A stretch of DNA of 64,000 bases, taken from assembly GCF_000172155.1 (NCBI RefSeq), contig NZ_ABIZ01000001.1:6481105-6545104 (forward strand). The letters are read 5' to 3'. The stretch comes from Verrucomicrobium spinosum DSM 4136 = JCM 18804 (GTDB taxonomy: Bacteria; Verrucomicrobiota; Verrucomicrobiia; Verrucomicrobiales; Verrucomicrobiaceae). The translations under genes were made by a program, and so were the position numbers. This document shows positions 34,577 to 43,338 of this stretch, piece after piece (positions within the stretch are counted from its first letter, which is position 1; every line of letters starts with the position of its first letter). The notes below the pieces were generated by a model. The model had not been told where the DNA came from and did not search any database. It saw nothing but the letters and a program-made list of their open reading frames with translations.

Positions 34577-35620
34577 ATGAGCAATCCCACCCAGTACCGC
34601 TTCTCCTTCGGCCCTTGGAACATCAGCGAAGGTTCGGACCCCTTTGGCGTTGACGTCCGCACCCCCTTCCCGCACGAGGAAAAATACGCCCTCTACCGTC
34701 CCCTGGGTTTTGAAGGCGTGCAGTTCCACGATGACGATGTGGTCCCGGGCATGGACAGCCTGAGCCCGGACCAGATCTCCGCCAAGGCCGCCGAGGTGAA
34801 GACCATTCTGGCCAACCAGGGCCTGACCCCGGAGTTTGTCGCGCCCCGCCTCTGGTTCGCGGAACAAACCACCGATGGTGCCTACACCTCCAACAGCGCC
34901 AGCGACCGCGCCTACGCCTGGGACCGCACGAAGAAGTGCATCGACATCGCCCGTGCCATTGATTGCAAGGCGGTCGTCCTCTGGCTCGCTCGTGAGGGCT
35001 CCTACATCCGCGAGTCCAAGGACGCCCGCCTGGCCTACCAGCGTCTGCTGGAGACGGTGAACGCCATGCTGGACTACGACAAGGAGATTGAGATCTGGAT
35101 TGAGCCCAAGCCCAATGAGCCCACGGACCAGGCCTATGTCCCCACCATCGGCCATGCCGTCGCGCTTTCCTACGCCTCCAACGATCCCAAGCGGGTCAAG
35201 GGCCTGATCGAGAGCGCCCACGCCCTCCTCGCCGGCCTTGACCCCAGCGATGAGATGGCCTTTGCCCTCTCCCACGACAAGCTGGCCAGCGTGCATCTGA
35301 ACGACCAGAACGGGCTTAAATACGACCAGGACAAGAACTTCGGTGGCGCCAACCTGCGTGCCGCATTCAACCAGGTGCGCGTGCTTGAAGAAGCCGGCTA
35401 CGGTCAGCGCGGCGAATTTATCGGCCTGGATGTGAAGGCCATCCGCACCCAGCGCGGCTGCCCGGTGACCGACCACCTGAAGAACAGCCGTGAGATCTTC
35501 CTCCACCTGGTGGACAAGGTCCGCTCACTCGACAACGGGCTCGTTCAGCAATACCGCGACGGTCGTGATTATGAGGCCCTGGAACTTTACATCTTGAAGC
35601 ACCTCATGGGTATCAAGTAA
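34577..35620 (+). CDS. Xylose-isomerase-like (class I) sugar isomerase, one metal ligand changed
   Basis: A 347-residue TIM-barrel enzyme. Motifs and spacing match class I xylose isomerases: FHDDD (His51, Asp54), the metal and substrate residues in IEPKPNEP (Glu176, Lys178), ESAH (Glu212, His215), KYDQD (Asp250, Asp252) and LDVKAIRT (Asp285). The equivalent of Asp245 in the Actinoplanes enzyme is His240 (SVHLND). It should isomerise an aldose to a ketose; the true sugar is uncertain. ATG 34577 gives the family N-terminus; the frame is open far upstream but does not match. First gene of a four-gene operon. Confidence 0.85.
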   Translation: MSNPTQYRFSFGPWNISEGSDPFGVDVRTPFPHEEKYALYRPLGFEGVQFHDDDVVPGMDSLSPDQISAKAAEVKTILANQGLTPEFVAPRLWFAEQTTDGAYTSNSASDRAYAWDRTKKCIDIARAIDCKAVVLWLAREGSYIRESKDARLAYQRLLETVNAMLDYDKEIEIWIEPKPNEPTDQAYVPTIGHAVALSYASNDPKRVKGLIESAHALLAGLDPSDEMAFALSHDKLASVHLNDQNGLKYDQDKNFGGANLRAAFNQVRVLEEAGYGQRGEFIGLDVKAIRTQRGCPVTDHLKNSREIFLHLVDKVRSLDNGLVQQYRDGRDYEALELYILKHLMGIK

Positions 35621-35685
35621 GACCAGAGCCTGAGTCACCGCCTGCCTCATCCAAAGCCCCCCTTCCCGCTTTCCCAACCTGCTCC

Positions 35686-36513
35686 ATGAAACAATACCGC
35701 CTCAATCGCCTCTTCAACGCCAAGTCCAACCGCTGTTTCGACGTCGCCGTGGATCACGGCTTTTTCAACCAGCCCGGTTTCCTTCAGGGCATCGAAGACA
35801 TGCGCACGGTGGTGAAGACCCTCGTGGATGCAGCGCCGGATGCGATTCAGCTCACGCTGGGGCAGGCCCGCCATCTCCAGGAGATCCCAGGCCGCCACAA
35901 GCCCTCCCTCGTGCTGCGCACTGACGTGGCCAATATCTACGGAAAGGAACTGCCTGAAACCCGGTTCAGCCTGATGATCGAGGAAACCATGCTCCAGGCC
36001 GTGCGGTTCGATGCGGCCTGCGTCTGCGTGAACCTCTTCCAGATCCCCGGTGCCCCGGAAGTGCATGCCGAGTGTGTGGAAAACATCCTGCGACTCAAGC
36101 CCCAGGCGGACTACTACGGCATCCCCATGATGGTGGAGCCGCTTGTGTTTCAGCCCAATGAAAAAGCCGGTGGCTACATGGTCAATGGTGACCTCACGCA
36201 GATCATGTACCTGGTGCGCCAGGCCGTGGAACTCGGCGCAGACATCATCAAGGCCGATCCCACCGACGATGTGAGCGTGTACCACAAGGTGGTGGAGACC
36301 GCCGGCGGCATCCCGGTGCTGGTCCGTGGCGGCGGTCGCGTGAGTGACCGTGAGATTCTGGAGCGCACGCAGGGCCTCCTCGAGCAGGGGGCATCCGGCA
36401 TCGTGTATGGTCGCAACGTGATCCAGCACCCGAACCCCAAGGGCATCACCCAGGCTCTCATGGCCATGGTGCATGACGGAGCCAGTGTGGATGAAGCCCT
36501 GACGAAAATCTAA
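35686..36513 (+). CDS. Class I aldolase (FbaB/LacD/DeoC-like)
   Basis: A 275-residue TIM-barrel aldolase. CFDVAVDHGFFNQPG is the conserved N-terminal block. The Schiff-base lysine is probably Lys189 in GADIIKADPTDD. The phosphate site is VLVRGGGRVSD together with GASGIVYGRNVIQHPNPKG. Similar enzymes cleave fructose-1,6-bisphosphate, tagatose bisphosphate or ketose 1-phosphates to DHAP (or a similar triose) and an aldehyde. In the operon it follows the isomerase by 65 bp and precedes the oxidoreductase and kinase. Together they suggest cleavage of a phosphorylated ketose. Confidence 0.85.
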   Translation: MKQYRLNRLFNAKSNRCFDVAVDHGFFNQPGFLQGIEDMRTVVKTLVDAAPDAIQLTLGQARHLQEIPGRHKPSLVLRTDVANIYGKELPETRFSLMIEETMLQAVRFDAACVCVNLFQIPGAPEVHAECVENILRLKPQADYYGIPMMVEPLVFQPNEKAGGYMVNGDLTQIMYLVRQAVELGADIIKADPTDDVSVYHKVVETAGGIPVLVRGGGRVSDREILERTQGLLEQGASGIVYGRNVIQHPNPKGITQALMAMVHDGASVDEALTKI

Positions 36514-36532
36514 CGCCCGCCTTCTGCACCGC

Positions 36533-37666
36533 ATGAAAGACATCAAGATTGGCATCATTGGCGGCGGTCTCATGGGCCGGGAAATGGCCAGCGCGTTCGC
36601 GCGTTGGTGCGCCCTCACGGACGTGAGCGTGCGCCCCGTGCTCACCGCCGTGGCGGATCTCAATCCGTCCACGCTGTCCTGGTTTGACATCATCCCCTCC
36701 TGCACGCTGCGCACGGGGGACTACAAGGAGCTGCTCGCCAGCCCTGATGTGGATGTCGTCTATGTGGCCGTGCCGCATCATCTCCACGAACCCATCTATC
36801 TCGATGTGTTGGCCGCCGGGAAGGACCTCTTTGCCGAGAAACCCTTCGGCATCGATCTCGCCTCCGCGAAGCGCATCCTGGAAGGCGTTCGCTCCAGCGG
36901 CCGCTTTGTCCGTTGCAGCTCCGAGATGCCATTCTTCCCCGGTGCCCAACGGGCACTCAGTCTGGCGGGCAGCGGCACCCTGGGCCGTGTGCTTGAGGTC
37001 GTTTCCGGCTTTCATCACAGCAGCGACCTGGATCCGAACAAGGCGGCCAACTGGAAGCGCATGAACCAGTTCTGCGGAGAAGGCGGCGCTCTCAACGATC
37101 TGGGCATGCACGCGTGCCACCTGCCGCTGCGCCTCGGCTGGAATCCTACTCGCGTCTTTGCCCAGTTGCAGAAAGGCTATCCCCAACGCCCGGATGGCAA
37201 GGGTGGACTGGCCGTCTGCGACACCTGGGACAATGCCCTGCTCCACACTTGGACGACGATCGGCGGCGACGAGGTGCCGCTGCGTCTTGAAATGAAACGT
37301 CTCGCCCCAGGAGCCACCAATACCTGGTTCATTGAAATATTAGGCACCGAGGGCGGGGTCCGCTTCAGCACGGCCGAGCCCAAGACCCTCTGGGTCTTTG
37401 AGCGCGGCAAGGAGCAGTGGTGGAAGAAGACCGAGCTCGGCTTCGGCACCCCGTTCAAGGCAGTGACAGGCGGCATCTTTGAGCCCGGCTTCCCCGACGT
37501 CATCCAGCAGATGTGGGCTGCCTATCTCATGGAACGCGAAGGCCTGCTTGAGGGTCGGTTTGGCTGTGCCACGCCGGAGGAAGCCGTGGCCACCCACGAG
37601 ATCTTTGCCGCCGCCCTGGAGTCCCAGCGCACCAGCACCGTCGTCCCTATTCCCGGTCTGTCATGA
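36533..37666 (+). CDS. Gfo/Idh/MocA-family oxidoreductase
   Basis: A 377-residue NAD(P)-dependent enzyme. The Rossmann motif is IGIIGGGLMGREMASAFARW at the N-terminus. DVDVVYVAVPHHLHEP and GKDLFAEKPFGIDLASAKR (with the EKP lysine) are standard family blocks. GGALNDLGMHACHLPLRLGW holds the catalytic His region. Members oxidise or reduce sugars, inositols and related compounds, with varied substrates. It starts 20 bp after the aldolase and overlaps the kinase gene by ATGA. Confidence 0.9.
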   Translation: MKDIKIGIIGGGLMGREMASAFARWCALTDVSVRPVLTAVADLNPSTLSWFDIIPSCTLRTGDYKELLASPDVDVVYVAVPHHLHEPIYLDVLAAGKDLFAEKPFGIDLASAKRILEGVRSSGRFVRCSSEMPFFPGAQRALSLAGSGTLGRVLEVVSGFHHSSDLDPNKAANWKRMNQFCGEGGALNDLGMHACHLPLRLGWNPTRVFAQLQKGYPQRPDGKGGLAVCDTWDNALLHTWTTIGGDEVPLRLEMKRLAPGATNTWFIEILGTEGGVRFSTAEPKTLWVFERGKEQWWKKTELGFGTPFKAVTGGIFEPGFPDVIQQMWAAYLMEREGLLEGRFGCATPEEAVATHEIFAAALESQRTSTVVPIPGLS

Positions 37667-38670
37667 GTTCCTCACGCAGCGGCCTGCTGGCGGGCGGCAA
37701 CTTCATCGTGGATCACGTGAAGATCATCGACGCCTACCCGGACCAGGACATGCTGGCCAGCATTCTGGGCCAGACCCAGGCCAATGGTGGCGGTCCATAC
37801 AACGTACTCAAGGACCTGGCCGCCATGGGAGCCACTTTCCCCCTGGCCGCCGCTGGCATGGTGGGAGAGGACGACAACGGGCGCTGGATCCGTGAGGACT
37901 GCCGGGTTCATGGTATTAACACAGCCCAACTCCATGCCACGAAGGAACGCGCCACCTCCTACACCGACGCCATGACCGTGGCCGGCACGGGGCGGCGCAC
38001 GTTCTTTCACCAGCGCGGGGCCAATGCCCTCTTTGATGTGCCGCATGTGGACTTCCGCAACAGCTCTGCCCGCATCTTCCATCTGGGCTACCTGATGCTG
38101 CTGGACACCCTGGACTCCTTTGCACCGGACGGCCGGACGCATGCCTCCCACCTGCTGGAGCAGGCGTTGCTCGCAGGACTGGAAACCAGCGTGGACATGG
38201 TCAGCACGGAGCATCCCCAGTTCAGGGAAATCGCCCTGAGCGCCCTGCCCTACACCCATCACCTCATGCTCAATGAAGTGGAGGCCGCGCGCGTTCTGCA
38301 CCGGAGCATTCCGGCGGATCAGCCTGCGGCGCTGCTGAGTGCCGCCTCGGACCTGCTGGGCCTAGGCGTGCGTCAATCGGTCACCGTTCATACGGAGCAC
38401 GGTTGCGCCTCCGTCACCATCACAGGAGAAAAGCTTCACCAGCCCTCCCTGCTCATCCCCCCGGGTTACAGCAAGGGAGCCACCGGTGCCGGCGATGCCT
38501 TTGCCGCCGGTCTGCTCTATGGACTGCACGAGCATCTTTCCCTGGCCGAGCGACTGCAACTGGCCGTCTGCACGGCGGCGGCCTCGTTGGCCGATCCCAC
38601 ACCTTCCGCCGGGCTGCGCCCGGTGTCCGAGTGCCTGGCCCTGGCGGCTGAGTTCGGGTTCAGGAAATAG
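37663..38670 (+). CDS. PfkB-family carbohydrate kinase
   Basis: A 335-residue ribokinase-fold kinase. The N-terminal sugar loop is GGGPYNVLKDLAAMGATFP. The C-terminal signature GYSKGATGAGDAFAAGLLYG contains the catalytic Asp of the GAGD motif. PfkB kinases phosphorylate sugars such as ketoses at C1 or C6, adenosine or ribose. Here the operon context (isomerase, class I aldolase) points to a ketose. It overlaps the oxidoreductase by 4 bp and ends the operon. No transporter gene adjoins. Confidence 0.9.
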   Translation: MSSSRSGLLAGGNFIVDHVKIIDAYPDQDMLASILGQTQANGGGPYNVLKDLAAMGATFPLAAAGMVGEDDNGRWIREDCRVHGINTAQLHATKERATSYTDAMTVAGTGRRTFFHQRGANALFDVPHVDFRNSSARIFHLGYLMLLDTLDSFAPDGRTHASHLLEQALLAGLETSVDMVSTEHPQFREIALSALPYTHHLMLNEVEAARVLHRSIPADQPAALLSAASDLLGLGVRQSVTVHTEHGCASVTITGEKLHQPSLLIPPGYSKGATGAGDAFAAGLLYGLHEHLSLAERLQLAVCTAAASLADPTPSAGLRPVSECLALAAEFGFRK

Positions 38671-39057
38671 GCCGGTTTGATTTTGGAATTAGGGTTTGGA
38701 TTTGCGATTTGCGATTGGGAAATCCGCATTGCCATGGGCCGGCCGATCCCGCAAGGCGGGAGAGGACTGCCCATGGGCATCTCCCGCTTGCCATCTACCA
38801 CGGAGTGGTAGGCACATCGCGTTGACTCCCCCTGGCGCCCGCCAAGCACTTCAGGAGACGCAGTATCTACACAACGCTTTCAGCGTTGAAAGCTTCCCTC
38901 ACTGTACCCACCGTAGACTCGCTTGAAGCTCGTCAACGGTGGGCTGTGCTACGGATCCCCTGCAGGGATCAACTTTGAACTGATCACACCTGCACCCCGA
39001 ATGGCCGGATGCCCGACCATTCCGAAATCACAAATCCAAATTCGAAAATCCCCCCCG
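38671..39057. repeat. Mosaic of unrelated short palindromes
   Basis: This non-coding region contains several independent palindromes: TCCCGCAAGGCGGGA, CTACCACGGAGTGGTAG, CAACGCTTTCAGCGTTG, GATCCCCTGCAGGGATC, and CCCACCGT ... ACGGTGGG around GACTCGCTTGAAGCTCGTC. It is similar in style to family D but built of other units. No gene is supported. Confidence 0.75.
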
Positions 39058-40710
39058 TCACGCCTTCTGGACGATGATCCGGTTGCCCGTCACGGACTTT
39101 ACCTTCACAGCCGTTCCGGGGGCGATGTAGTCCCCCTCCACCATCGCTTCGATGGTGGTCTCGCCAAAGTCCACATGCCCATACGGGCGCATGGCACTGC
39201 GGGTGGTGCCGGAGGCTCCCACCGGCACCGTGGAGGCGCGGCTCTGACCATGGCCTTCAATGGAGTCCTGCTCGCCACCCACGGCCGCCTGCAGGATCAA
39301 CCGCTGGAACGGTCCCGCAGAGGGGAAGTAGCGCATGAAGATGATGATCAAGGCCAGCGCTCCAGTGAAGGCCAGCCCCAGATTGCGCAGGGCCACGACA
39401 TAGTCCTCGAACCGCACTGGGAAGGTGCCGCCCTCTGGCACATTCACATCCCAGCCGGACATCGTGTAGATGATGGATCCTATGACCAGCAACAGTCCCA
39501 CCAGCCCGAACATGAGGTGCCCGGGAAAGACGAACAGCTCCACGATCAAGAAGAGCACGCCGATAAAGAAGATAAAGACCGTCTCATACCCCACCAGGCT
39601 GCCCGCCACATAGTGACCAAAGAAAAACAGGCCGAAAGCGGTCGCAGAAATGATCCCTGGAATGCCAAAGCCCGGGTGCTGCATTTCCAGGTAGCCCCCA
39701 GCGATACCCACCAGCAGCAAGATGGCGGCGTACTTGGTGATCAGAATGGCCACCAGCTCAAACCCCTTGGGCTCAGCCTTGATCATCGGCCCCTTGAAGC
39801 CCTCCTTCTTCACCAGCTCATCCAGGTTGCGCACGATGGCCCTGGCCAGCAACGGCTTCCCGTCATAGGTCTTCGTGGCCTCCTGCTGGTCCAGAGTGAG
39901 GATGCGCCCCTTGGGGCAGATCTCCACACCGGAGACCATCAAGCCCACATCCTTGTCGATCATGGCCTCGATGATCTCTGGATTGTGACCTTTGCTCTTC
40001 ACCGCCGTACGGGCCATCGCCATAAAGGCGGAGTTCATCTTGGCGCGCTCGGCATCATCCATCTTCTCGCCGCCGCCCGAGACGGGTGTGGCGGCACCGA
40101 TGCTGCTCGCCGGGCTCATGTACACGGCATCCGTGGCCATCGCGATGATGGCACCGGCTGAAAGCGCCCGTGGATTCACAAAAGCCACACTGCGAGGCGT
40201 CAGTTCCTGAAGGTCCTTCATGACCACCGTAGTCGTGTGCCAGGCAAGACCACCGGGTGTGTCCAGATCAAACACCACCGCCTCTGCGCCCTCCTCGGTC
40301 GCCCGCTTCATGGTGCGGGACATGTACTCGAACCGCGCCGGGCTGATGAGATCCTCTTCACCAATGGGAATGACGACCACTTTGCCTGTGTACTCACCCG
40401 TTTTAGTCGCGGGAGGTTTGACCCGGGGGGGCAGCACGTAGTCCTGCATCTTGGGCAAAGGCTTCGCGGCCTCCTTGGGGACGGGCGCGGTTCCCACCGA
40501 CTCATCCTTCTTGTCATCGACTGGCTTTTCCGATTTGGCCGATTCCTTGGGAGCGTCTTCCTTGGCCGCAGCAGGAGCGGGCGCAGGGGCATCAGCTTCC
40601 GGAGCGGACGTCGCGGGAACTTCCTGCCCGGCAACGAGGAGGGTGCCAATCGTGGCCAGGATCGCAAAAAAAGCGACCGGGAAGATGGGGAGATTGCAGC
40701 GGGTTTTCAT
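39058..40710 (-). CDS. NfeD-family membrane-bound serine protease (long form)
   Basis: A 550-residue protein. A signal peptide (PVAFFAILATIGTLLVAG) is followed by a Pro/Ala/Glu/Lys-rich linker, then a ClpP-class protease domain (GAEAVVFDLDTPGGLAWHTT, NPRALSAGAIIAMATDAVYM with the nucleophile Ser, SPASSIGAATPVSG). Four to five membrane helices follow, and a C-terminal NfeD OB domain (DFGETTIEAMVEGDYIAPGT). Long NfeD proteins often pair with a slipin gene and act in membrane protein quality control. No stomatin-like gene is adjacent here. Confidence 0.85.
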   Translation of the reverse strand: MKTRCNLPIFPVAFFAILATIGTLLVAGQEVPATSAPEADAPAPAPAAAKEDAPKESAKSEKPVDDKKDESVGTAPVPKEAAKPLPKMQDYVLPPRVKPPATKTGEYTGKVVVIPIGEEDLISPARFEYMSRTMKRATEEGAEAVVFDLDTPGGLAWHTTTVVMKDLQELTPRSVAFVNPRALSAGAIIAMATDAVYMSPASSIGAATPVSGGGEKMDDAERAKMNSAFMAMARTAVKSKGHNPEIIEAMIDKDVGLMVSGVEICPKGRILTLDQQEATKTYDGKPLLARAIVRNLDELVKKEGFKGPMIKAEPKGFELVAILITKYAAILLLVGIAGGYLEMQHPGFGIPGIISATAFGLFFFGHYVAGSLVGYETVFIFFIGVLFLIVELFVFPGHLMFGLVGLLLVIGSIIYTMSGWDVNVPEGGTFPVRFEDYVVALRNLGLAFTGALALIIIFMRYFPSAGPFQRLILQAAVGGEQDSIEGHGQSRASTVPVGASGTTRSAMRPYGHVDFGETTIEAMVEGDYIAPGTAVKVKSVTGNRIIVQKA

Positions 40711-40800
40711 AGGGGAAGCTTCGACGGTGACAGGCTACGATCCTGCAACTCCGTCGAAACACAACCCCTCATCACGTCACACCGCCGCCCCCGGTTCTTC

Positions 40801-41844
40801 CTACTTGTTGTTCTTCTTGCGTTTGCCCTGCGTGTCTTCCTGCGCGGCCCCTTCCGGAGCGGCGATGACGACATTGTGAACAATCTCTGCCTGGGGCAGC
40901 GCCGCCTTGAGTTTGGCAACCCCTGCATCGGTTGCCTTGGTCTCCCAGAGGTAGATGTTCCGCAGAGTTTTGATGCCTGCCAGTGTTGCCAGGCTCGCAT
41001 CTGTCACCTCGGTGCCATAGAGGTTCACGTAAGTGAGATGTTTCAGGGCACCGAGTTGCTCCACTCCCTTGTCCGTAACCTTGGTCTTGCGCAGGTCCAG
41101 ACGGGTAAGCCGGGGAAATTGCACCACGGTTTTTAGAGCGGCATCCGTCACGGCCGTGCGGGCGAGGTCCAGGTGCACCACATTATCTTTGAGAACCAGC
41201 AGGTTTTGAATGCTGCCATCATCACAGCGGCTCACACCGGTGAGGAAGTCCACCCTCAACAGAGGGCTGTTCACCATCAAGGCGCTCACTTGGGCTCCGG
41301 CATTCTTCGCCTTCTTCAAGGCCTCGGCGCTGGCAGGCTGCAGACCTTCTGCGAGCGCCTTGTAGAGCACATCGTGTTCCCGCACTTTCTGCGCCACCTT
41401 GCCTGCGGCGGCTGGGTCTGCGGGCTTGCCCGCGATATTGCCTTCCCAACCACCAAAGTCCGCCCCCTCTTCAATCCAAGTTTTGATTTTCGCCATCTCG
41501 TCCGCCGTGACGGGATCCCCCTTGGGCGGCATGAACATGTCATCGTCTTTCGGAAGCGTCAGCACTTCAAACAAGTAGCTCTTGGCAACCTCTTTGGCCA
41601 CCACCGCCGGACGCTTGCTCTCGCCCCCCTTAAGCATCGCCCAGGCCGCATCCAGGCGAAGTTCCGCCTTCGGTTTCACGAGCTTTCCGCCTTCCTCATG
41701 CGGAGCACTGTGACACTTTAGACATTTCGTCTCCAGAATCGGAAGGATTTCGGACTTGAACTCCACCTTCGCAGAGAGCGTCACCGGGAGGGTGGCAGCG
41801 ACCCATAGGACGATGGACCGGCGGGTTATAGGAAGCTTTGTCAT
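40801..41844 (-). CDS. PSCyt1-type cytochrome fused to leucine-rich repeats
   Basis: A 347-residue exported protein. After the signal (SIVLWVAATLPVTLSA) comes a Planctomycete-type cytochrome domain: ILPILETKCLKCHSAPHEEG with the haem site CLKCH, RPAVVAKEVAKSYLFEVL and MFMPPKGDPVTADEMAKIKT. Residues of about 190-330 are leucine-rich repeats of 24 residues (FPRLTRLDLRKTKVTDKGVE, LGALKHLTYVNLYGTEVTDA, LAGIKTLRNIYLWETKATDA). The Lys/Asn tail is basic. Function is unknown; LRRs suggest a protein partner at the cell surface. Confidence 0.8.
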   Translation of the reverse strand: MTKLPITRRSIVLWVAATLPVTLSAKVEFKSEILPILETKCLKCHSAPHEEGGKLVKPKAELRLDAAWAMLKGGESKRPAVVAKEVAKSYLFEVLTLPKDDDMFMPPKGDPVTADEMAKIKTWIEEGADFGGWEGNIAGKPADPAAAGKVAQKVREHDVLYKALAEGLQPASAEALKKAKNAGAQVSALMVNSPLLRVDFLTGVSRCDDGSIQNLLVLKDNVVHLDLARTAVTDAALKTVVQFPRLTRLDLRKTKVTDKGVEQLGALKHLTYVNLYGTEVTDASLATLAGIKTLRNIYLWETKATDAGVAKLKAALPQAEIVHNVVIAAPEGAAQEDTQGKRKKNNK

Positions 41845-41897
41845 AAGGCGGCGAAGGAAACGCTTGCCCCAATGCCTTGTTTCAGGAAAATTCCACC

Positions 41898-43220
41898 ATG
41901 GCTGCTGCTGCTTCCTCCGTGAATCGTTTCGAGACTGAAGCGATTCTGAATCGTCATACGTTGGGAATCATCATGGGTGGGGGGGCTGGCACACGACTCT
42001 TCCCGCTGACCAAAGACAGGGCCAAGCCTGCGGTCCCCCTTGCTGGCAAGTACCGTCTGGTGGACATCCCCATCAGCAACTGCATCAACAGCGGCGTGCG
42101 CCAGGTGTACGTGTTGACGCAATACAACAGCGCCTCACTCAACCGGCACATCAGCAGAGCCTACAAATTTGACCTCTTCAGCCACGGCTTTGTGGAAATT
42201 CTGGCGGCTCAACAAACACCAGAAGGCGAGGCTTGGTATCAAGGAACGGCAGACGCTGTCCGCCAAAACCTTCGGAACTTCACGCAGGGCAAGTACGAGT
42301 ACTTTCTCATCCTAAGCGGTGACCAGTTGTACCGGATGGATTTTCGCAAGGTCCTGACCCGCCACCTGGAGCACAATGCCGACATCACCATCGCCACCAT
42401 TCCGGTGGACGAGCGGCAGGCGAAGTCCTTCGGCATCATGCAGACGGATCCCGATGGCCGGATCAGAAACTTTGTTGAAAAACCAAAGGATCCCGCGGTT
42501 CTGCAATCCCTTGCCATGCCCGCAGAGATCGTCCAGCAACTCAAGCTGGGCGAAGACCAGCCCTACTATGAGGCCAGCATGGGCATCTACGTCTTCAACC
42601 GTGCGGCGCTCATCGCCGCCCTGGACAATGACTTCGTGGATTTCGGCAAGCACATTATCCCGCAGGCGATCAAGGACTACAAGGTTCTCAGCTATCCCTT
42701 CCAGGGCTATTGGGAGGACATTGGTACCATCCGCAGCTTCTTTGAAGCCAACTTGGACCTCTGCTCAGTGGTGCCCCAGTACGATTTCTTCGATTCGCAG
42801 GCCCCGATCTACACGCACGCTCGCTTCCTGCCTGCCACCAAGATCAACGGCGGCAGCATTCACCGTGCCCTGCTCTCCGACGGCTGCATTCTGTCCGAAG
42901 CCCGGATCGAAAACAGCATTCTCGGTATTCGCACCGTCGTGGAGGCAGAGACCTCCATCAAAGACTGCATCATCATGGGAGCGGACTACTACGCTGGTGC
43001 CGTGAACTGCCCGATCAACCGGCCGGCCACCGGCATTGGCCGACGTTGCAAGATCGAGCGTGCGATCATCGACAAGAACGTCCACATCGGCGATGGGGTG
43101 GTGATCACGCCCAAGGACAAACCGGAAAACTTCGACCATCCGGAAGGTCTCTACTACATCCGCGATGGGATCGTGGTCATTCCGAAGGACGCCATCATCC
43201 CCGCCGGGATGTGGATCTGA
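41898..43220 (+). CDS. glgC: Glucose-1-phosphate adenylyltransferase
   Basis: This enzyme makes ADP-glucose for glycogen synthesis. The nucleotide loop GGGAGTRLFPLTKDRAKPA, the sugar site LVDIPISNCINSGV, and GTADAVRQNLRNF are conserved, and the C-terminus is a left-handed beta-helix (for example SDGCILSEARIENSILGIRT). The start at 41898 gives 440 residues; an upstream in-frame codon at 41877 adds only seven. It is divergent from the cytochrome-LRR gene and ends before a strong terminator. Confidence 0.95.
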   Translation: MAAAASSVNRFETEAILNRHTLGIIMGGGAGTRLFPLTKDRAKPAVPLAGKYRLVDIPISNCINSGVRQVYVLTQYNSASLNRHISRAYKFDLFSHGFVEILAAQQTPEGEAWYQGTADAVRQNLRNFTQGKYEYFLILSGDQLYRMDFRKVLTRHLEHNADITIATIPVDERQAKSFGIMQTDPDGRIRNFVEKPKDPAVLQSLAMPAEIVQQLKLGEDQPYYEASMGIYVFNRAALIAALDNDFVDFGKHIIPQAIKDYKVLSYPFQGYWEDIGTIRSFFEANLDLCSVVPQYDFFDSQAPIYTHARFLPATKINGGSIHRALLSDGCILSEARIENSILGIRTVVEAETSIKDCIIMGADYYAGAVNCPINRPATGIGRRCKIERAIIDKNVHIGDGVVITPKDKPENFDHPEGLYYIRDGIVVIPKDAIIPAGMWI

Positions 43221-43247
43221 TTCGGATCTGTTCTGATGAAAATTCCG

Positions 43248-43278
43248 GGGAGAAGGGCCTGACCCTCCTCCCTTTTTT
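43248..43278 (+). terminator. Rho-independent terminator after glgC
   Basis: GGGAGAAGGG and CCCTCCTCCC form a ten-pair stem with one mismatch and a five-base loop, followed by TTTTTT. It lies 28 bp after the glgC stop. Confidence 0.85.
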
Positions 43279-43338
43279 ATGCCAATCGATCTACCCTGGA
43301 GGATCCCCCCTCATTGAACCAGGTTTCCAGATTGGCCC

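Noticed and set aside
34577-38670. Sulfoquinovose (sulfo-EMP) degradation operon
   Set aside because: Kinase and class I aldolase would fit, but the isomerase is xylose-isomerase-like rather than of the YihS type, and no sulfosugar hydrolase or transporter is present.
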